A stretch of DNA of 64,000 nucleotides from Cyanoderma ruficeps (Eukaryota > Chordata > Aves > Passeriformes > Timaliidae): NCBI GenBank assembly GCA_008694505.1, contig VZDJ01000063.1:6189117-6253116 (forward strand), read 5' to 3'. Below are positions 56,001 to 64,000 of the stretch, one piece after another. Position 1 is the stretch's first letter. The number at the start of each line of letters is the position of its first letter. The position numbers and the translations under genes are program-made. Below the pieces are notes generated by a model, which was given only the letters and a program-made list of their open reading frames with translations, did no database searches and was not told the origin of the DNA.

Positions 56001-57667
56001 CAACCCAGATTTGAACCAGACAGGTACCTCAGCTTCATCCCAGCAGGGAACAAAAGAAGACTTCCTCTCACAGGATGCAACAGCAGCAACACTAAAGTTC
56101 TACTAATGCCAGTTAATTACTGTGGTTTCCTGCAATTACAACAACCAGACTCGATGGCACACATGGTTTGCCTTAAGAGCCATAAAGGCCCACCTGGGTC
56201 AGCACCTGGTTCCTGGCAACGCCCAGGAGCTTTGGGAAAGGCAGGAGGGAGGGAGTGAGGCACAGGGTGACACTCAGTGCATTCCTGCAGCTCCATCCAG
56301 GAACTGGGTCAGGGAACCTCTGAACCCAGAACTGGTGTCTGTGTTATCCAGCCAAGCACACAGCCCTCTCCAGTGCCACATTCCCAGGCAATACCAAAAA
56401 TCATTGACCCTCAATGTGATTTTGGTCCTTTTCTGAGCCATGGGGTCTTCAGGCAGTGACTCCAGAAAACCTCCCTGCAGTGCAGTCGCTGCCTCAGCTG
56501 CAGTCAGCTAAAATCCACTGCAAGGTGCTGCTGGGAGCATGCAGCTCTGCAGTGGACACTGCACACGCCTTCCTCCTTCCCTCTGCTATCTCCTGTGCCA
56601 GGTGGTTCCAGGAGACAAAGTGCAAAGGCCTGGAAATGTGGATGCCTCACCGAAGGGGACCCCAGCACATTTCATCATCACAGCAGCCAAAGGAATTAAT
56701 TCAAGTCCTTCCAGAGCATTTCTCAGCTGGCTTGAAAGGTTTATTGCATCTCCAAGGGCTCATTAACTGCTTAATTCTCTGCCATTAAGAGGAAGCAGAA
56801 GTTCTATCGTTTTCATTCTGAAAAACATTTTGATTCATCCTCACATGAGGTGTATTTCCTTAGCTATCATCTTGTTGGGTGGGATTTTTTAAAAAAAATA
56901 TTTTGTAATGTTCCCTCCCTGGGCTTTGGGAGCCTTGCTTGTGTTGTGTTTTATTTTATTTTATTTTCTTAGCACATTACTGGAACCAGAAGTGTTTGTT
57001 CAGCCTGGGGCACGAGGCCTTTCACCAAGCTCCCTGTGGCATTGGCATTTTCCCAAAATACAGCAGTGGGGTGCGGGTCCCACAGGCCAGGCCTTGGGGC
57101 TGGACAATGGCCCAGAGCACCCAAAATGCTGCTCCTCACTGAATTCTACACACAACAAACCCACAAGGGAACTCAACCTCCAGGAGCAGGGAAAACCAAC
57201 TGCCCCGAGCTCTGCTGCAGCAGAGGTGACAACCAGCACCCAGGGCCAGCACACTTGGGACACACATGGAAAATCCAGGCCTAAGTAACAGAGGGTTAAA
57301 GGCTGTTTGGAGCCACCAGGATAGAAACTGGAACAATCAGGCATCAGATAAAATGCAGGTGGACGAGCTCACCCCTGGTTGTACAGGATGCCTTTGGGAA
57401 CAGCTGGCAAGGACAGGCAGGGGAAGAGCCAACAGAGGAGGACACACACCCAGCACAGCACAAACAGTGTCACTGCAGCAGGATGAGCCCCTTTGTTGGA
57501 ATTCTGTGCCTGGCCAAGACAGACAACTTCCAGACATCTGGGATTAGCCACATAAATCCCAACTCCCTTGCCACTAATGCAGGATTATGTAAAAACCTAG
57601 CAAGGAATATCCCCTCTTGAAGAAATACCATTGCTTTTATTCCAGTAATTTCCTATTTTAACACAGT

Positions 57668-57716
57668 TTTAGAACCGTTAAGGTTGGAAAAGACCTTTAA
57701 GATCATCAAGGCCATT
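57668..57716 (-). mobile_element. Short CR1 LINE tail
   Basis: GTTAAGGTTGGAAAAGACCT and TTAAGATCATCAAGGCC are the reverse complement of the last bases of an avian CR1 element. Only about 50 bp are recognisable. Confidence 0.75.
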
Positions 57717-58110
57717 TTCCAAAAAAACTGCCCAAGTATTTCCTTAAAATAAAAACAACAGTAAAAACCCTGTAAAATTTCAGCCTGTGACTTTTAAACT
57801 TTTCATTTCTGAAGCTCTTCCCTCCACTTTAGTTACACAAAGGTGTGAAGCAGCAGAGGAGAGAGGTTAAGGATTTTCTCTTTATTGTTGCATGAGGAGC
57901 TCCCTGTCACACAGTATTGTACCTTCACGTGTCATTCCACAATCACACTGACCCCACCAGCTCCTGCACATTCAGAAAAACATCAAACTTTAAAAGACTC
58001 TGTTCTCAGGACTTTTGTCTCACTTTTGTCTCATTCCTAAATCCCTGTCATCATGCTTGAACCACTACGAGAAATACAAGCCCAACCAAAGAGATACTTT
58101 GCTTCCTTTC

Positions 58111-58245
58111 CAAGATGCTCAAGGCCACGCTGGATGGGGCTTGGAGCACCCTGGTCTAGTGGAAGGTGTCCCTGCCTGTAGCAGCAGGTGGGACTGGGTG
58201 GGATTTGAGGTCCCTTCCAACCCAGGCCAGCCTGGGATTCAGTGA
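58111..58245 (+). mobile_element. CR1 LINE 3' end fragment
   Basis: CAAGGCCACGCTGGATGGGG, CTTGGAGCACCCTGGTCTAG, TGGAAGGTGTCCCTGCC and GAGGTCCCTTCCAACCCAGG, then GGGATTCAGTGATTCT, form the plus-orientation CR1 tail. Confidence 0.88.
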
Positions 58246-58781
58246 TTCTTCAATTCCCTGTCCCTCATTTCCCAGCCGTGAGCCACACTGACATTATCCA
58301 CACTGGTGTAAAGTCCAAGCTGTCCCAGTTCCTGGTCACACGTACACAGTTCTTATCTGGAGCGTGACTTTTGCACTTGGGAAAGTGCAGCCACGGCAGA
58401 GTGGACCATAGCCCATGAGTTGGATCCCTGATCCACGCAGGGCTCGCAGTGGGATCAGCACTGAACTCTGCTTCCTCAGCCTGAAATTGTGTTTTACAGC
58501 AGCTCAGCCAGGACCGTGGAAAGCGAAGTGCAAAGTTCAGGCCTGGGGAACAAAAATGCCCCTGGGCTGCATCAGGCAGGGCAGGTCGATAGCCACGTCT
58601 GCCAGGTCCTGGGAGATCAGCAACATTCCCGTGGCTGTGCCAGCACAGCCTGGAATCTGAGGGTGCAGGGGATCCTCACTGCCCACTATCCGTGATGGAG
58701 ATGCTGTACAGCCAATCCCCATCCCAGGCTGCACCCACACAGTTCCCAGTGCTCGGGTTTAATTGTTTTTAATACAAAACA

Positions 58782-58963
58782 TCACAGAATCATTAAGGCT
58801 GGAAAAATCTCCAAGACTGAGTCCAACTGCTCTCCCAGCATTGCCATGGCTGAACCATGTTCCCAAGTGTCACAACCCCACAGCTTCTAAATCGCTGGGC
58901 AGCCTGAGCAGTTCCAATGCTTGAAAACTCCTTCAGTGAAGGAATTTTTACTAATATCCAACA
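58782..58963 (-). mobile_element. CR1 LINE 3' end fragment, minus orientation
   Basis: TCACAGAATCATTAAGGCTG, GAAAAATCTCCAAGACTGAG, GGGCAGCCTGAGCAGTTCCA and CTTCAGTGAAGGAATTTTTA are the reverse complement of an avian CR1 tail, older and more diverged than the one at 58111-58245. Confidence 0.82.
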
Positions 58964-61385
58964 AGTCACTACTAATGCTCAGACTTGGCCAGTGTGCTGG
59001 AGCTTTTTTGTTTAGACCAATTACACTCCCTCCAATAAATTGAGAGGGGGGGGGAGTTTTCCCCATGCGAAGAGCAGGAGGATAAGAGCACAAACAATTC
59101 CTGTACTGACTGTGACATTTTTCCTCATGTTTGTTCCCCCCACAGCTGAAGTGTTTCGAAATGCAAATTAATTTTCAACTCCCAGCTGTCCTCAGGGTCA
59201 CTCAGGCACAAAGAATCCTCTCCTCACAGCTGCAGGCAGGGCAAGGGAGAAGGGGAGAGACAAACGGGGTCTTTTTTAACAGCAAAGGCTTGTGTTCCCT
59301 GCCCAGCAACCCCAAGGATGTCCCCCCAAACAAGGGATTCTCCACAGGGTTCCCATGTACCCCTTTGTAATGCTGACCCCATATCCAATAATCTCAAATT
59401 CCAGCAACTTGGAGGGCAGATGGTGAAGCAATAACAGTGCCTGTTATGGTTGGAAATTTGCCCAAAACAGCTCAAAACTATTGGCCTTTGCAAGTATCAA
59501 CTTGTGTCAGTTAGTCTGTGCGGCAGAGAACACATCTGCAGCAAGGGGAGTTCTCTACTCATCTCCAATTTGGGTCAACTGTTCCCTTTTTTTCCCTGGA
59601 TCTGCCTTTGATGTCACATGAGACTGGGAGTACAGAGACACTCACTGCCACATCCAGGGGGACTTCACCCACCTAAAGCACTCTGGCTTGTCACAGCTGA
59701 ACATCAGAAATGTTTAGATTTGGGAAGCAAACCCAACCCAAGGAACACAATAAATACAGGGGAAACACACAGGTAAATTTACTTAATTCCTACAGACTTT
59801 CACAACTGAATGTCACCTGCCAACCTGTGCTGGCACTTAGATAAATACTATCTGATATTTATATCCCACTCCTAATCTCCCAAGTACCTCCTGGGTACTA
59901 GGAATTTACCTTGTGGCACCTTAGGGGCAGATATGGGTTATTAGTTTGATTGTACAAGCCTGGAGATGGAATGGGAGATAACAAGTTCCCCAAGGCCAAA
60001 AATTTGCGGCAGGGACAGGTTTGAGCTCCCAGCTCAGGGCCAGAACTCTGAGTGCAGCTGGGACCATTGATTGCCCCAGTCCTTTGGAGATTGATTTTGA
60101 ATTAAAAGATTACTGTAAATCAGAAAATACTGAAAGGAAACTGGTTTTGGGATGTTTGAGGCTGTCTGGTTTCAACAAACTGCCAATTAAACTAAAATTT
60201 AGTTGGGACAGCAGGATGGAGAGAAGGGGATGGCTAAGATTACCTGAGAGCTCAGAGGTTGTGAAGCCACAGCAGTCCCACAGAATTCCTGCCCCAGAAT
60301 GCCACTGTAAAACCTTTCCCCCCTCATTGTGACTGTGTGTGCACAGGGCTGTGACAGGTGCAAGTGAAAACGCTGAGACAGGCCAGTGTTTCTTTAGTGC
60401 GTGACAGAAAACTGTTTATAGATACACAGCTACTACTGCAGGAGGATTTCCAGTGTCCCCAGTTAGGTGGCCTTGTCAGGAAACAAGGTCCACCCCTGAT
60501 CTGTGAGCTGCAGCTCTGTATATAAACAACCAAGCTCAGATATGCAGGAGAGCATTACAGAAACTACTGGATGAGTAAGGATGCGTTGTTTTTCCTGAAC
60601 TGCCAATGAAGAAGTTGAGATCTCCTTTAAAAAAAAACAAACACCTGGAATAGGGTGGACAAGGTGAATCACCTCCAGATACCCCCACCTGCTTGGACAA
60701 CAAGTGCAAAGGAGACAGGGACTTCAGGGACTTGGCAAAGTCACACAAGAAATGTCTCAGCAGTAAAGAGAATTGCAAACAACAACTCCAGAATTCAGAT
60801 TTGTGTCCTAATCACGAACTGCTTTAGGCATATAAATGCATAAAAATAGACACAGAAGGAAAACTGGGATAGCAGGATGCCAGAGCTCAACCTGCTTGGA
60901 GGTTTGAAACTTTTCAATTCACATCCAAACTTGTCAGCTTGGATACTCTGAAAATACCTCCTGAAAGCACAAAAATGCCCCAGGGGTTCATTCCCAGAGT
61001 GAGCACATCTAACACAATGCCCAGCCTCACACGGAGCCAATATTCCCTCCCCCTGCTGGAATGGCTGTGGCCCATGTCACCGTTCTGAGGGAAATGTCAC
61101 ATGCACGTCACACAGAACCCACACTTCAATAAACCTTTGTAAAGGAACAAGTTGTTATTGCCTCAACAAAACCATTGATGTGCCTGCCAGCATTCAAGGC
61201 ATAACAATTCCAAACATACCTGGGAATCACAGGCCAGGCTGCTGAGCTGCCACAGAACTCTATGGGAGCTGCAGGTAAAAACTGAGGGTCTGTTTCATGT
61301 GGAAGCTCTGCAACTATTCCAATGTCTTTCTAAAGAGAAAATCTTGGAGCAAAGCCATCACGAGCAGAGATTTCACCTGAGTCAT

Positions 61386-61468
61386 CAGAACATTGAATCC
61401 CACACAGGTTTGGGTTGGAAGTGATCTTAAAGCTCCCTCAGTCCCATCCCTGCCATGGACAGGGACAG
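61386..61468 (-). mobile_element. CR1 LINE tail, minus orientation
   Basis: TTTGGGTTGGAAGTGATCTT, AAAGCTCCCTCAGTCCCATC and CCTGCCATGGACAGGGACA are the reverse complement of a CR1 3' tail of about 80 bp. Confidence 0.78.
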
Positions 61469-63227
61469 GGCAGCAACAGGGAGTGGGAACTGGTCACATT
61501 CACTCTCTTGAAGTTAGAACAGCAAGAAAAACTGAAATTACTTAATCTGTAACACTCACCTGTCCTGAATTCCCAATCAAGGCTTCCTTCAGGATGGCAC
61601 TGATTCCAAGCCAACCAGGCAGCCTTTTATTATAATGACAATTCTGAGCTGGTACAAGGGACTCCCTACATCAACACCAGGAGCCAGAGGGGTGACAGAC
61701 ATTGCCAAACCTGTGGCTGAGCTAAAGGCAACCAGGCCTTCAGAGATCCCAGCCAAGGGGTTGCCAAGACCTCATTCCTTGCGTTTCCCTGTTCTGGTAA
61801 CAGTTCCCTCTATACCCAACTTGCCATAAATTACCATCAGAGGCAAGTACATCACTCAGCTGCAGGGAGGGGATGGCTCCAAGGGATGGATAATTCCAGA
61901 GGACCCCCAGCAGCCATGATGTCACCAGGAAGCCCAAGGTGCTGCTCTTTTCTGGACCTTTCTGAAGAGCATTAGAACCAGCCCAGGAGAATAAATCCAT
62001 CCCTGGCAAACCCTTGCTGCTCCTGCACACTATATAAAGGGATGCAGATCCCCTATCTGTTGTTTTCTGCTATTCTCTTCCATTTCATTTTTTATTTAAT
62101 TCTACCCACCTGTCCAAATTAATTCTGAATAAATGTGGAGAACTGGAAGGATACAGAGCAAGATCAGTGAGTCAGTGAACTTTGTCTTTGGTAGGCATTT
62201 ACATCTTCAGCAGAAGTCAATGCCTCTTGTTGACCACACAGCATGGGTATTTTATAAAAATCAAAAAAATCATGTATAGATCCTTCACTATAGGAAAACT
62301 GCCAATTAAAAATTCCATTTGTGAATGTATCTTTTCCAGTGATGGAAGCTGATTATGTATGAACGTGACAAAGCCACAAAAAGGTACAAGAAATGCCATG
62401 TGCCATTAGCCTACAAAATCCTCTGTGGATACAGCTGGTTGTATGATGGATTATCTCTGGAGGTGAATCCATGACACCACCTCACTGGGGGACCCCAAGG
62501 TCGGCTTGTGCCTCAGTCCAATTGCTAAGGGAGAAAGGGTCATTCCCAACAAGTGATGGGTGACAGAACACTTCTGGATGGAAGAACAAATGGTGTCCCC
62601 ATGCTCTGCAGCCCAAGCCATCCCAGCACACGATGCCCAGCAGTATTTCAATCAAAGTACATTGTAAAGCAACCTCTCACGTGCCGCAGCTCAGGACTCC
62701 CTCCCCTGCAGACCAGCAAAGCGGCTTTTCCCTGGTGGCTGCTGACCCTTCTGCTGGGGGCTGACCACCCCACCCCCCAGAGCAGCCCCAGCCCTGCCTG
62801 GGCTCCCCGTGGGCATTGTGGCTCCATCTGACCCCTTGTCCCTCCCTCAGCTCATCAAGAACAGCCAGCTCCCTGAGGCCTGCCTCTCCTGCAGCCCAGC
62901 TCCATGTCCCCCCTCACTCCCACCCGTGTCACACCCCAGGAGCTGTGGGGAGCTCCCTGGCCAAACATTCTGAGGCAGGAACCAGGGCACAGTGCAGTGG
63001 CTGCAATGCAGCACTCCACCAGCTCCCACACTCCACAAGCATCCTCTGCCAGCACAATCCTGCTAATTGGGGTCGGGCTAAATTTAAGTTCTATTTAGTT
63101 TCCTTCAAGAGAGAAAAACTTGGGAGAAAAAAAAAGAACCTCTGCCTACAAAGGGAATAAGAACAAGGTGTCTTCAGGAGTCAGAGATTGGGGTGGATTT
63201 GCTGTATCTCACGGCTCCATAAAATTG

Positions 63228-63489
63228 TGACAGGACATAGGGAATGGCTGGAGTTGTGCCAGGGGAGGTTTAGGCTGGATACTGGAAAAGGTTCTTCCCC
63301 CAGAGGGTTCAGGCACTGCCCAGGCTCCCCAGGGAATGGGCACGGCCCCGAGGCTGCCAGAGCTCCAGGAGCCTTTGGACAATGCTCTGAGGCACAGGGT
63401 GGGATTGCTGGGGTGTCTGTACAGGGCCAGGAGCTGGACTGGACCACACCTGTGGTCCCTCCCAACTCGGAATACCCCGTCAATTTGTA
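63228..63489 (+). mobile_element. CR1 LINE 3' end fragment
   Basis: TGACAGGACATAGGGAATGG, GTTGTGCCAGGGGAGGTTTA, GGCTGGATACTGGAAAAGGT, TCTTCCCCCAGAGGGTTCAG and GGAATGGGCACGGCCCCGAG form a plus-orientation CR1 tail of the same subfamily as 18423-18605. It extends further 5' than that copy and is comparatively well preserved. Confidence 0.92.
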
Positions 63490-64000
63490 AAATTCCAACC
63501 AGCAAGGCAGGCGGCAACCACACCAACCCAACTGGGAACGTTTCTGAGGGCAATGGGGAAACAGCACCTCCCTGCTGAGCCTGGTCTGCTGCCAAGTGAC
63601 GCTTCCCTGGCAGGGAAGCATCCCAAGCCCAGCAGGAGCCAAGAGATGAGTAAGGCACTGGATGGGATGCAGACAGGACTCTTCAGGCAGGCTCCATGGG
63701 GTGTCTGGAGAAATATTGTGCAAACCAACATACTTGAAGGGAGCATTACCACAGGCTCTGCCAACAGAGAAGTCCAAAATCCCTCATATCAAAACTGGTT
63801 TTACTCCTGCAGGTCCCAGCCCATCATTCAGCGCTGACATGTGACACGAGAGAAGAAAAGGACACCCTGCTGAGACTTTCACTGGAAGCAACACACCTAT
63901 GCATACCCAGCCCCATGCCCAGGAGCCTTCTGACTCCCAATTCCTCTTTCCCAAGCAGCTAAGAGCAGAGATGATTTTGAAAAATAATCCTGTGATCTGC

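Larger units (their letters stand above)
53076..64000 (-). other. ARHGAP32: Presumed large ARHGAP32 intron, no exon found
   Basis: The exon preceding 53075 should encode the start of RhoGAP and end with one base of a split Val codon, next to a GT donor on the minus strand. I looked for it on the minus strand and did not find it, nor any SH3- or PX-like peptide. The stretch contains five CR1 pieces, a (TTTTA)n run at about 56950-56969 and a run of nine G at 59046-59054. Open frames here are short and unremarkable. Confidence 0.6.

Noticed and set aside
61545..61625. Possible minus-strand donor (GACAG|GTGAGTG) that might end the missing RhoGAP exon
   Set aside because: The phase could fit, but the peptide upstream does not resemble the expected RhoGAP start and I see no matching acceptor.
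63181..63777. 198-codon minus-strand frame at the right end
   Set aside because: Much of it is the antisense of the CR1 tail at 63228-63489. No conserved protein is recognisable.

Overview
The window looks like a bird nuclear genome, most likely passerine or another neoavian. It carries many truncated 3' ends of chicken-repeat-1 (CR1) LINEs in both orientations. It also holds a degenerate endogenous-retrovirus fragment, and its gene has very GC-rich coding exons of the kind seen on avian microchromosomes. There are no operons, phage features or CRISPR arrays.

The only gene I can support is ARHGAP32 (p250GAP/GRIT/RICS), a Rho-family GTPase-activating protein, on the minus strand. Eleven coding exons were placed by hand between 53075 and 35370. 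All have GT/AG borders, and the codon phase closes across every junction, giving 1652 codons plus the stop. They encode most of the RhoGAP domain, including the arginine finger, and the whole long disordered C-terminal tail. The exons upstream (PX domain, SH3 domain and the first part of RhoGAP) are not visible. The 10.9 kb from 53076 to 64000 is treated as part of a large intron. The 3' UTR is inferred to run from the stop to about 31265, ending at an ATTAAA signal. It contains two Pumilio-type elements, a strong G-quadruplex candidate and a miR-132/212 seed match.

Layout from left to right. 1-405 is a GC/CA-rich minisatellite cut by the window edge. 406-1340 has no recognised feature. 1341-3625 is a minus-strand endogenous retrovirus remnant: LTR, long leader with three kinds of internal tandem repeat, and a Gag-like scrap. 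3626-31264 is gene-free, apparently intergenic DNA with scattered CR1 pieces. 31265-35369 is the ARHGAP32 3' UTR, 35370-53075 its coding exons and introns, and 53076-64000 the upstream intron with more CR1 pieces.

I found no new multi-gene system. The items most worth a second look are an AT-rich, G-poor block of about 0.85 kb inside a RhoGAP intron (48120-48970), the in-frame 39-bp repeat in the retroviral leader, the clustered RNA elements near the 3' UTR end, and the bird-type GC-rich repetitive tail exon at 38691-39550. Homology statements come from recognising protein and repeat families by eye. No alignment or database search was run.
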